The position numbers were made by a program, and so were the translations under genes. A stretch of 8,614 nucleotides of DNA, taken from assembly GCA_023425615.1 (NCBI GenBank), contig JAFACJ010000075.1:1-8614 (forward strand), read 5' to 3'. The stretch comes from Actinomycetes bacterium. Its GTDB lineage: Bacteria; Actinomycetota; Actinomycetes; Streptosporangiales; Streptosporangiaceae. Positions 1-5,980 of the stretch are shown here, in pieces. The notes under the pieces are model-generated. The model was not told where the DNA came from. It searched no databases and worked only from the letters and a program-made list of their open reading frames with translations. Every line of letters begins with the position of its first letter. Position 1 is the first letter of the stretch.

Positions 1-539
1 TACGGGTCCTCGCCGTAGGACTCGTACCCCCGTCCGGCGGTGGGGAGGCGCAGGATGTCCAGGGCGGGGCCGAGGACGATGTCGTTGCCCCGGCGCCTGC
101 CCTCGTCGCCGACGAGCCGGCCGTACCGTGCGGCGTCGGCGGTGGAGAAGCCCGCGCCGAGCGCGATCGGGGCGGGCATCGCGGTGCCCGGGCCCTGCCG
201 GATCCCGGCGGGCCCGCCGCCGGCCATGAGCACGGTGGGGACGCCGAGCCGGGGGATGCCGGTGAGGGTGCCCTCGTGCGCCTTGGGATTGGTGGCCGTG
301 GACAGCGGACCCACCGCGTCGTCGCCGGACATCATGCCGAGCTTCTCGTCCAGGGTCATCGCCTTCAGCAGCAGCCCGGCGCGGCGGTCGGGCGACAGAT
401 GGCGATCGCACCACGGCCGCGCCGAGACGCTCCCGCAGGGGCCCGGCGCCGCGGTGGAGGATCCGGCCAGCAGCGGCAGGCCCAGCAGGGCGGCGGTCAC
501 GGCCACGACGGCGCTCCGGCGGCGCATTCGACGACGCAT
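1..539 (-). CDS. Secreted glycoside hydrolase family 3 beta-glucosidase-like protein, N-terminal part (gene continues past the left edge)
   Basis: Reading leftward from the ATG at 539 gives 179 residues before the window ends. Residues 1-31 look like a Sec signal peptide: an arginine-rich start (MRRRMRRR), a hydrophobic core (about 10-25) and a small-residue cleavage region near STAA. After that come GH3 N-terminal barrel landmarks: MTLDEKLGMM (61-70), GIPRLGVPTVLM (94-105), GPAGIRQG (109-116), TAMPAPIALGAGF (119-131), and GRGYESYGEDP (169-179), the last followed by TA, which would begin the usual Tyr of the GEDPY signature. GH3 enzymes remove terminal beta-linked sugars from oligosaccharides or glycosides; with an export signal this one would act outside the cell. 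One oddity: the family usually has DGP before the A/V-G-I/V-R stretch, but here the Asp position reads Gly (AGGGPAGIR). The catalytic Asp and the C-terminal domains lie outside the window, so activity cannot be judged. ATG 527 (residue 5) is an alternative start; neither start has a clear ribosome site. Confidence 0.88.
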   Translation of the reverse strand, partial: MRRRMRRRSAVVAVTAALLGLPLLAGSSTAAPGPCGSVSARPWCDRHLSPDRRAGLLLKAMTLDEKLGMMSGDDAVGPLSTATNPKAHEGTLTGIPRLGVPTVLMAGGGPAGIRQGPGTAMPAPIALGAGFSTADAARYGRLVGDEGRRRGNDIVLGPALDILRLPTAGRGYESYGEDP

Positions 540-629
540 AGCGAGCCATTCTGGTGCCGGGCCCGAGGCGCCGGAACCACCACCCAATAACAAATCGTGC
601 ATTTTGTCGGTCTGCGGGAGACTGGGCCG
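540..629. promoter_or_regulatory. Divergent intergenic region between the GH3 gene and hen1
   Basis: This 90-bp gap must carry the start signals of two divergent genes. It contains a GC-rich imperfect hairpin (GGTGCCGG at about 553-560 against CCGGAACC, one mismatch) and one strikingly AT-rich patch at 586-607, where ACAAA (590-594) faces TTTGT (603-607) across 8 nt. The AT patch is the best candidate for a -10/operator region, but I cannot fix a convincing -35/-10 pair on either strand. GGGAG at 616-620 is the hen1 ribosome site. Confidence 0.45.
616..620 (+). promoter_or_regulatory. Ribosome binding site that sets the hen1 start at GTG 630
   Basis: GGGAG lies 9 nt before GTG 630. The in-frame ATG at 597 has no such site before it and would add 11 residues (MHFVGLRETGP) not expected at the front of bacterial Hen1, which typically begins directly with a leucine-rich LLTIT strand. 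Confidence 0.75.
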
Positions 630-2105
630 GTGCTGCTGACCATCACCATGACCGCGGCGGGCGACGCCGCCGCGACGGACCTGGGCTTCCTCCTGCACAA
701 GCACCCCGACCGGGTGCAGGAGTTCCAGCAGGCGTTCGGGACGGCGCACGTCCTCTACCCCGAGGCGTCGCCGGAGCGGTGCACCGCGGCGCTGCTGCTG
801 GAGGTGGACCCGGTCGCCCTCCAGCGCGGCAGGGGCGGCGACAGCCCCGACTTCTCCCTGAGCCAGTACGTCAACGACCGGCCCTACGCCGCCTCGTCGC
901 TGCTGTCCTCGGCGCTGAACGCGGTCTTCCGCACGGCCATGCGCGGACGCTGCCCCGCCCGCCAGGAGCTGGCCGACGGGCCGGTCCCGCTGGAGCTGGC
1001 GCTGCCGGCGCTGCCGTGCAAGGGCGGCCCGGACTTCGCGCGGCGGCTGTTCGAGCCGCTCGGCTGGGAGGTCGCGGCCGAGCCCGTCCCGCTGGACGGG
1101 CGGTTCCCCGAGTGGGGCGACTCCCGGTACGTCACGCTGACGCTGCGCGGCTCGGTGCGGCTGGCCGACGCGCTGAACCAGGTGTACGTGCTGCTGCCGG
1201 TGCTCGACCAGGCCAAGCACTACTGGATGGCCTCCGACGAGGTCGACAAGCTGGTCCGCGCCGGGTCCGGCTGGCTCGCCTCCCACCCCGAGCGCACCGC
1301 GATCACCCGCCGCTACCTGGGCAACCGGCGCGGTCTGGTGCGGGCGGCGCTGGGCCGGCTCGCCGACGCCGAGGGCCTGCCCGAGGAGAGCTTCGACCTG
1401 CCGGACGCCGATCGTCCAGAACTCGACAGCGCGCGTCCTGCCACGGACGGCGAGACGTCGGACGCGCGTCTGCACGCTGATCGGGGCGAGGGCGCGGAGC
1501 CCGGGCGGGCGAAGCCGCTGAACGAGCGGCGCCTGGAGACGGTCGCCGCGGTGCTGCGGGAACGGGAGGCGCGCAGCGTCCTGGACCTGGGGTGCGGGTC
1601 GGGCAGGCTCCTGGGCCGGCTGCTGGCCGACCCGTCCTTCGCCAGGGTGACCGGCGTGGACGTCTCGTACACCGCGGTCGCCATCGCCCGCCGCAGGCTG
1701 AAGGTCGACCGGATGCCCAGCGCCAAGGCCGCGCGGCTCGAACTGTTCCAGGGCGCCCTGACCTACCTGGACGACAGGTTCCGCGGGTATGACGCCGCGG
1801 TGCTGATGGAGGTCGTCGAGCACGTCGACCCGCCGCGCCTTCCGGCCCTGGCACGGGTGGTCTTCGGCCACGCGCGGCCCCGCACGGTCGTGGTGACCAC
1901 CCCCAACGTGGAGTACAACGTGCGCTACGAGGGCCTGACGGGCCTGCGGCACCCCGACCACCGGTTCGAGTGGACCCGCGCCGAGTTCCGGGCGTGGGCC
2001 GAGGCGGTCGCCGCCGAGTACGGCTACACGGTCGATCACGTCCCGGTGGGCGACGACGATCCCGAGGTCGGTCCGCCCACGCAGATGGGCGTGTTCTCCA
2101 GGTGA
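630..2105 (+). CDS. hen1: 3'-terminal RNA ribose 2'-O-methyltransferase Hen1 (bacterial RNA repair)
   Basis: The 491-residue protein has the full bacterial Hen1 layout. Residues 1 to about 255 form the Hen1 N-terminal domain (LLTITMT, then TDLGFLLHKHPDRVQ, YPEASPERCTAALLLEVDPV, and LSQYVNDRPYAASSLLSSAL). A charged linker (about 256-297) leads to an S-adenosylmethionine methyltransferase domain with the SAM loop VLDLGCGSGRLL (317-328). The metal-binding set of the family is present: E394, E397 and H398 in EVVEH, with a further His at 441 or 444 in RHPDHRFEW. Known of the family: the enzyme methylates the 2'-OH of the 3'-terminal nucleotide at a ribotoxin cut before Pnkp seals it, and the N-terminal domain assists Pnkp ligation. 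The partner gene pnkp lies in the window but 3.9 kb away rather than adjacent. The GTG start is chosen for its ribosome site and the fit to the family N-terminus. It is expected to be cytoplasmic. A hairpin 34 nt after the stop may end the transcript. Confidence 0.95.
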   Translation: MLLTITMTAAGDAAATDLGFLLHKHPDRVQEFQQAFGTAHVLYPEASPERCTAALLLEVDPVALQRGRGGDSPDFSLSQYVNDRPYAASSLLSSALNAVFRTAMRGRCPARQELADGPVPLELALPALPCKGGPDFARRLFEPLGWEVAAEPVPLDGRFPEWGDSRYVTLTLRGSVRLADALNQVYVLLPVLDQAKHYWMASDEVDKLVRAGSGWLASHPERTAITRRYLGNRRGLVRAALGRLADAEGLPEESFDLPDADRPELDSARPATDGETSDARLHADRGEGAEPGRAKPLNERRLETVAAVLREREARSVLDLGCGSGRLLGRLLADPSFARVTGVDVSYTAVAIARRRLKVDRMPSAKAARLELFQGALTYLDDRFRGYDAAVLMEVVEHVDPPRLPALARVVFGHARPRTVVVTTPNVEYNVRYEGLTGLRHPDHRFEWTRAEFRAWAEAVAAEYGYTVDHVPVGDDDPEVGPPTQMGVFSR

Positions 2106-2139
2106 ACGGAGCCCGCCGGGGGGAAGTGGCCGGACCGCG

Positions 2140-2162
2140 CCCCGTGCACGAGAATCACGGGG
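2140..2162 (+). terminator. Hairpin downstream of hen1
   Basis: CCCCGTG (2140-2146) pairs perfectly with CACGGGG (2156-2162) around a 9-nt loop. There is no T-run afterwards, which is usual in GC-rich actinomycetes. It lies between hen1 and the GH1 gene, so it may terminate or attenuate read-through. Its right arm shares ATCACGGG with the palindrome upstream of pnkp. Confidence 0.5.
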
Positions 2163-2210
2163 AGCCCAGCCCGCCGCCGCTCGTCAGCCCGGGCGCGGTC
2201 ATCCCCCCAT

Positions 2211-2215
2211 GGAGG
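2211..2215 (+). promoter_or_regulatory. Ribosome binding site for the GH1 gene with TTG start at 2220
   Basis: GGAGG ends 4 nt before TTG 2220, a rather short spacing. No ATG or GTG lies in frame between the hen1 stop and 2220, and the TTG reading gives the expected GH1 N-terminus ([17 protein letters not shown]). An out-of-frame ATG at 2209 overlaps the site and stops after four codons (MEDS) at the TGA 2221-2223, which overlaps the TTG. Confidence 0.65.
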
Positions 2216-2219
2216 ACAG

Positions 2220-3512
2220 TTGAGACGTTTCCCCGAGGGCTTCGTCTGGGGGGCGGCCACCGCCGCCTACCAGATCGAGGGAGCCGTCGCCGAGGACGGC
2301 AGGGCGCCGTCCATCTGGGACGGCTTCGGTCCGATCGAGAACGGCGACACCGGCGAGGTGGCGTGCGACCACTACCACCGGTACCGCGAGGACGTGGGGC
2401 ACCTGGCCGATCTGGGGGTCGGCTCCTACCGGTTCTCGATCTCCTGGCCGAGGGTCCTGCCGTACGGCAAGGTCGAGCGGCGCGGCCTCGACTTCTACTC
2501 GCGGCTGGTCGATGAGCTGCTGGAGCGCGGGATCGAGCCCGCCGCCACCCTCTACCACTGGGACCTGCCCCGTGAGCTGGAGGAGCGCGGCGGCTGGACG
2601 AACCGCGACACCGCGCACCGGTTCGCCGAGTACGCGGCGGTCGCCGCCGACGCGCTGGGCGACAGGATCCCCACCTGGATCACCCTGAACGAGCCGTGGT
2701 GCTCGGCGTTCCTCGGCTACGGCTCGGGCGAGCACGCGCCGGGCCGCCGCGACCCGGAGGCGGCCTTCACCGCCGCCCACCATCTGAACCTCGCGCACGG
2801 GCTGGCCGCGCGGCTGCTGCCCGGACGCAGGGGCGTCACCCTCAACCCGCACGTCGTCAGGGGCCCGGACGCCGACGCGGTGCGCCGCGCCGACGGCATC
2901 AGCAACCGGATCTTCTTCGGGCCGCTGCTGGAGGGCGCCTACCCGGCCGACCTCCTGGCGGACACCGCGCACCTCACCGACTGGTCGTTCGTGCGCGACG
3001 GAGACACCGAGACGATCTGCGCGCCGCTGGACTTCCTCGGCGTCAACTACTACTCGGTGACGGTCGTGGAGCCCGGCGGCACCGGCAAGCCGTCCTGGCC
3101 GGGCTGCGAGGACCTGCGGTTCTCCTCCGCGCCGGGGCCCAGGACCGACATGGGCTGGACGATCGAGCCGTCCGGGCTGACGGAGCTGCTGCTGCGCCTG
3201 GCGCGGGAGTACCCGCACGTCCCGCTGGTGATCACCGAGAACGGCGCGGCGTTCCCCGAGCCGGTGCACGACGAGCGGCGTGTCGCCTACCTGCGCTCCC
3301 ATCTCGGGGCGGTGCTGGACGCCGTCGAGGGCGGCGCCGACGTCCGCGGCTACTACGTGTGGTCGCTGCTGGACAACTTCGAGTGGGCCTTCGGCTACGG
3401 CAAGCGGTTCGGGATCATCCACGTCGACTACCGGACGCAGCGCCGCACCTGGCGGGACAGCGCCCGCTGGTACCGGGACGTCGTCGCCTCCGGCGTCCTG
3501 CCCGACTCCTGA
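2220..3512 (+). CDS. Glycoside hydrolase family 1 beta-glucosidase, cytoplasmic
   Basis: The 430-residue protein is a complete GH1 TIM barrel. It opens with [21 protein letters not shown] (Q18 is the usual sugar-binding Gln) and has YHWDLP (H113), TLNEP with the acid/base Glu E158 preceded by N157, VNYY around 276-279, ITENG with the nucleophile Glu E340, and [13 protein letters not shown] with the sugar-binding pair E388/W389. These residues predict a retaining beta-glucosidase acting on cellobiose or short beta-glucosides, possibly with side activity on fucosides or galactosides; the exact substrate cannot be read from sequence. No signal peptide is present, so it should act on imported sugar. 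It is slightly shorter than many GH1 enzymes, with a short loop after ITENG ([12 protein letters not shown]). No sugar transporter or LacI-type regulator accompanies it, and it is 114 bp downstream of hen1 without a clear promoter of its own. The start is TTG (see the ribosome site at 2211). Confidence 0.94.
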   Translation: MRRFPEGFVWGAATAAYQIEGAVAEDGRAPSIWDGFGPIENGDTGEVACDHYHRYREDVGHLADLGVGSYRFSISWPRVLPYGKVERRGLDFYSRLVDELLERGIEPAATLYHWDLPRELEERGGWTNRDTAHRFAEYAAVAADALGDRIPTWITLNEPWCSAFLGYGSGEHAPGRRDPEAAFTAAHHLNLAHGLAARLLPGRRGVTLNPHVVRGPDADAVRRADGISNRIFFGPLLEGAYPADLLADTAHLTDWSFVRDGDTETICAPLDFLGVNYYSVTVVEPGGTGKPSWPGCEDLRFSSAPGPRTDMGWTIEPSGLTELLLRLAREYPHVPLVITENGAAFPEPVHDERRVAYLRSHLGAVLDAVEGGADVRGYYVWSLLDNFEWAFGYGKRFGIIHVDYRTQRRTWRDSARWYRDVVASGVLPDS

Positions 3513-3527
3513 GCCGGACGGAGACAG

Positions 3528-3565
3528 GGAGGCACCGCACCGGGGGCGCCCGGCACGGTGCCTCC
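3528..3565. terminator. Bidirectional hairpin terminator between convergent GH1 and MFS genes
   Basis: GGAGGCACCG (3528-3537) pairs perfectly with CGGTGCCTCC (3556-3565). Inside it CCGGG (3540-3544) pairs with CCCGG (3549-3553) around a 4-nt loop, giving 15 pairs with one 2x2 bulge. It sits in the 61-bp gap between two converging genes and reads equally on both strands. No T-tract is present on either side. Confidence 0.8.
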
Positions 3566-3573
3566 GCGCGGTC

Positions 3574-5028
3574 TCACGCGGCGAGCGCGGTCTTCTCGGC
3601 GGCTCCGTCGCCGGGGCCTCCTGGCTCCTCCCGCGGCCGTGCGTACCGGGGCAGCAGGAAGATCGCGGCGAAGACGACGACGAGCATCGCGATCTCCACG
3701 CCGAGGGTGAACTGCTCGGCGTGCACGAAGTCCTCGACCTTGGCACGCTCGAAGAAGACGGTGCCCAGGACCGCGGTGCCCAGGGCGGCGCCGAGCTGCT
3801 GCACCGAGGTGAGCGTGCCCGAGGCCGAGCCCGTCTCGTGCGCGTCGACCGAGGCCATCACGGTGTCGAAGAAGGGCGCCATCAGCAGGCCCATGCCCAG
3901 GCCCGCGACGGCGAGGGCGGGCGCGAACTGCCACGGCGTCGCCTCCTGCCCGGCGAGCTGGAGGGTGAGGATGATCCCGCCGACGCCCAGCGCCATGATG
4001 ACGATCCCGGCGTGCATGACCGTGCGGCCGAACCGCAGCAGCGCCTGGCTGGCGATGAACGCGGCGACCATGCCCAGGGAGGAGGGGATCCCGGTGAGGC
4101 CCGCCTTGAACGGCGAGTATCCGAGGCCGATCTGGGTGTAGAGGCTGAAGGTCAGCCAGAAGCCGCTCATCGCCGAGAAGTAGACGAGGCCGAGGACCAT
4201 GCCGCCGCTGAAGCCGCGCTTGCGAAACAGGCTCGGCTCGACCAGCGGCTCGCCGCCGCCCCGGCTCTTGCGCGCCTCGTACCAGCCGAAGAACCCGAAG
4301 AGCGCCACCGACAGGGCGATCATCGCGAACGCCCAGGCCGGCCAGCCGTGCTCGCGGCCCTGGACCAGCGGGTAGACGATCAGCCCGGCGCCGGCCGCGG
4401 CCAGCACCGCGCCGACGAGGTCGAGCCGCACGGCCGCGCCCTCCTGGCGGGAGGGCAGGAAGACCAGCCCGCCGAGGAGCGCGAACAGGCCGAGCGGGAT
4501 GTTGATGAGGAAGATCATGCGCCAGCCGGTGCCCCACAGGTCGGCGTCGATCAGCCAGCCGGCCAGGATGGGGCCGCCGACGGTGGACAGGCCCATGACC
4601 GGTCCGAACATGCCGAACGCGGCAGCCTGCTCCTTCTCGTCGAACATCTCCTTCAGCATGCCGAGGCCCTGGGGCAGCATGACCGCGCCCAGCAGGCCCT
4701 GGCCCAGGCGTGCCGCGATGAGCTGCCACGGCTCCTGGGCCAGCCCGCAGGCCAGCGAGCTGAGCAGGAACCCGGCGGCGCCGATGAGATAGAGGCGTTT
4801 GCGGCCGAAGATGTCGCCGAGGCGCCCGCCGGTGATGAGGCCGACCGCCATGGCCAGGGTGTAGGCGGCGCCCAGCCACTGGATGGTGGACTCGCCGCCG
4901 CCGATGTCGGCGCGGATGGAGGGGGCGGCGATGTTGGTGATGAGCGAGTCGAGCAGGTCCATGACCTCGGCGGCGAGGATCACGAAGAGCGCGATCCAGC
5001 GCCACCGGTAGGGGGTTGCGGTCTCCAC
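3574..5028 (-). CDS. MFS multidrug efflux transporter, DHA2 (EmrB/QacA-like, 14-TM) family
   Basis: From GTG 5028 the protein has 484 residues, typical for drug:proton antiporters with 14 membrane helices. I count about 14 hydrophobic stretches (roughly 13-33, 50-66, 79-97, 105-123, 137-160, 172-191, 203-220, 232-250, 275-297, 310-330, 340-358, 369-387, 405-425, 443-460). Helix 1 carries the DHA2-like LLDSLITNIAAPSI (D27). MFS motif A, GRLGDIFGRKR, is at 68-78, and the antiporter motif C region is at 142-160 (GPVMGLSTVGGPILAGWLI). The predicted role is proton-driven export of a toxic or self-made small molecule; the substrate is unknown. The start is set by GGGAG (5038-5034) five nt before GTG 5028; reading further upstream runs into the promoter and repressor gene. 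It diverges from tetR and shares the operator region, so it is probably repressed by that protein and released by its ligand. A short charged tail (461-484) ends the protein. Confidence 0.93.
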   Translation of the reverse strand: METATPYRWRWIALFVILAAEVMDLLDSLITNIAAPSIRADIGGGESTIQWLGAAYTLAMAVGLITGGRLGDIFGRKRLYLIGAAGFLLSSLACGLAQEPWQLIAARLGQGLLGAVMLPQGLGMLKEMFDEKEQAAAFGMFGPVMGLSTVGGPILAGWLIDADLWGTGWRMIFLINIPLGLFALLGGLVFLPSRQEGAAVRLDLVGAVLAAAGAGLIVYPLVQGREHGWPAWAFAMIALSVALFGFFGWYEARKSRGGGEPLVEPSLFRKRGFSGGMVLGLVYFSAMSGFWLTFSLYTQIGLGYSPFKAGLTGIPSSLGMVAAFIASQALLRFGRTVMHAGIVIMALGVGGIILTLQLAGQEATPWQFAPALAVAGLGMGLLMAPFFDTVMASVDAHETGSASGTLTSVQQLGAALGTAVLGTVFFERAKVEDFVHAEQFTLGVEIAMLVVVFAAIFLLPRYARPREEPGGPGDGAAEKTALAA

Positions 5029-5055
5029 ACGGGCTCCCTGGAGTGGCCGGAGATG

Positions 5056-5156
5056 GAACACTGTTTTTTTGACGAACACTGTTCTACGCCGCGAACGGTG
5101 GCCTGTCAAACAGTGTTCGTTCTCATCGAACACTGTTCGCTTCAAGTACGATGTTC
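5056..5156. repeat. Operator array: four GAACACTGTT palindromes plus two degenerate copies
   Basis: The 10-mer GAACACTGTT occurs four times in 83 bp: 5056-5065 (+), 5074-5083 (+), 5109-5118 (inverted) and 5128-5137 (+). The full unit GAACA-C-TGTTC is a palindrome with a central base and is exact at 5074-5084 and 5128-5138; the latter extends to CGAACA-C-TGTTCG. Two weaker copies are GAACGGTGGCC (5093-5103) and GTACGATGTTC (5146-5156). Centres lie at 5061, 5079, 5098, 5113, 5133 and 5151, i.e. every 15-20 bp. Copies overlap the -10 and touch the -35 of the efflux promoter and cover the tetR -10. The inferred ligand is the adjacent TetR-family repressor. A T7 run (5064-5070) follows the first copy. 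Confidence 0.85.
5081..5109 (-). promoter_or_regulatory. Promoter of the MFS efflux gene
   Basis: On the minus strand TTGACA (5109-5104) is a perfect -35, followed by exactly 17 nt and TAGAAC (5086-5081) as -10. Transcription would begin near 5074, leaving about 45 nt of leader before GTG 5028 with a GGGAG ribosome site. One operator copy (5074-5084) overlaps the -10, one (5108-5118) touches the -35, and one (5056-5066) lies in the leader, a layout suited to tight repression. Confidence 0.8.
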
Positions 5157-5158
5157 GT
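5147..5158 (+). promoter_or_regulatory. tetR -10 element, probably giving a leaderless transcript
   Basis: TACGAT (5147-5152) fits the TANNNT -10 form and lies 6 nt before ATG 5159, so transcription should start at or within a base or two of the ATG. No ribosome site precedes the ATG, in agreement with a leaderless mRNA. No good -35 is visible at the right distance (CATCGA at 5124-5129). A degenerate operator copy (5146-5156) sits on the -10 and an exact one (5128-5138) lies in the spacer, which predicts autoregulation. Confidence 0.6.
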
Positions 5159-5911
5159 ATGTCGAGCAAGCCGCCAGGGACCCCGGGGACGTCCGGGACG
5201 CCGCAGATGCCCCCCGTCCCCTGGCACAAGAGCCGCCGGAGCGAGACGAGGCAGCCGCTGACCGTGGCGGCGATCGTCGAGGCGGGGATCAGGATCCTCG
5301 ACGCCGAGGGCCTGGACGGGGTCAGCATGCGCCGTGTCGCACAGGAGCTGGGCACCGGGCCCGCCTCGCTGTACGCGCACGTCTCGGGCAAGGACGAGCT
5401 GCTGGAGCTGATGCTCGACCGGATCGCCGCGGAGATCAGGCTGCCGGCCGAGCCCGACCCGTCACGCTGGAAGGAGCAGCTCAAGGAGTTCTGCCGCGAG
5501 TGCCACCGGGTCTACACCTCCCACCGCGACATCTCCTTCGTCTCGCTGGCCAACGTGCCGACCGGCCCCAACCAGCTGCGGATCGCGGAGTTCCTCCTGG
5601 ATCTGCTGGTCGGGGCGGGGATACCGGAGCAGGTCGCCGCGTGGTCCATCGACCGGCTCGTGCTGATGCTCGACGCCGACGCCTTCGAGTCCTCCATCTT
5701 CCAGGCCAAGGAGCAGCAGGGCCGCGACATCTACGAGTGGCACAAGAGGCTCATCGGCTACTTCACGAGCCTTCCGCCCGAACGCTTCCCCCGGATCACC
5801 TCGATGGTGGACTTCCTCACGCAAGGGGACGGGCAGGAGCGCTTCGAGTTCGGCATGGAGGTCTTCCTGCGCGGCCTCGAGTCGTTCATCGCACCGCCCG
5901 AGGACCGGTAA
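5159..5911 (+). CDS. TetR-family transcriptional repressor of the divergent efflux gene
   Basis: The 250-residue protein begins with a Pro/Gly-rich, probably disordered tail (1-23). A TetR-type helix-turn-helix domain follows at about 34-81: LTVAAIVEAGIRILDAEGLDGVSMRRVAQELGTGPASLYAHVSGKDELL, read here as positions, with the recognition helix around GTGPASLYAHV (65-75). The rest (about 85-245) is a helical ligand-binding and dimerisation region resembling the TetR_C type used by regulators of efflux pumps. By position and by the operator array it most likely represses both itself and the MFS gene until a small molecule binds. The start ATG 5159 is chosen because the -10 lies directly before it; upstream in-frame starts would run through the operators, and ATG 5207 (residue 17) is a less likely alternative. 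It ends with TAA, 69 bp before pnkp on the same strand, so read-through into pnkp is possible. The ligand is unknown. Confidence 0.93.
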   Translation: MSSKPPGTPGTSGTPQMPPVPWHKSRRSETRQPLTVAAIVEAGIRILDAEGLDGVSMRRVAQELGTGPASLYAHVSGKDELLELMLDRIAAEIRLPAEPDPSRWKEQLKEFCRECHRVYTSHRDISFVSLANVPTGPNQLRIAEFLLDLLVGAGIPEQVAAWSIDRLVLMLDADAFESSIFQAKEQQGRDIYEWHKRLIGYFTSLPPERFPRITSMVDFLTQGDGQERFEFGMEVFLRGLESFIAPPEDR

Positions 5912-5922
5912 ATCCGTTTCGC

Positions 5923-5941
5923 TCCCGTGATCATCACGGGA
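5923..5941. promoter_or_regulatory. 19-bp palindrome between tetR and pnkp (operator or terminator)
   Basis: TCCCGTGAT-C-ATCACGGGA is a perfect dyad with 9-bp arms and a single central base. It starts 12 nt after the tetR stop and ends 39 nt before the pnkp GTG. As RNA it could fold into an 8-bp stem with a 3-nt loop but has no T-run. As DNA it would lie between a weak -35-like TTTCGC (5917-5922) and a -10-like GATACT (5940-5945) with 17-nt spacing, the classic operator position. Sequence alone does not separate the two roles. Confidence 0.6.
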
Positions 5942-5964
5942 TACTGGCGGCCGTCACGACTCGC

Positions 5965-5973
5965 GGAGGGAGG
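5965..5973 (+). promoter_or_regulatory. Strong ribosome binding site that sets the pnkp start at GTG 5981
   Basis: GGAGGGAGG ends 7 nt before GTG 5981. A GTG at 5927 in the same frame would add 18 residues but lies inside the palindrome and has no ribosome site. Confidence 0.85.
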
Positions 5974-5980
5974 CTCGCCG

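Noticed and set aside
40..639. A plus-strand 199-codon frame over the GH3 gene
   Set aside because: The minus-strand frame shows a signal peptide and GH3 motifs; the plus-strand product has no recognisable features.
2199..3746. A 515-codon open frame antisense to the GH1 gene
   Set aside because: The GH1 frame has intact catalytic motifs, and this frame crosses the bidirectional terminator and gives low-complexity protein.
5056..5138. The repeated GAACACTGTT units as a CRISPR array
   Set aside because: The units are only 10-11 bp, occur in both orientations, have spacers of under 30 bp and overlap promoter elements; they are operators.
5069..5158. A longer TetR protein starting at TTG 5069
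   Set aside because: The added 30 residues would be encoded by the operator array; the -10 directly before ATG 5159 argues against it.
5029..5484. A longer MFS protein starting at 5484
   Set aside because: The extra 152 residues would be translated through the promoter, operators and the tetR gene on the other strand; GTG 5028 has a good ribosome site and the right N-terminus.
2106..5980. The block between hen1 and pnkp as a transposon or genomic island
   Set aside because: I saw no transposase, integrase, tRNA or long terminal inverted repeats, and base composition looks like that of the neighbours. Only short shared hairpins mark the borders, which is not enough to call a mobile element.
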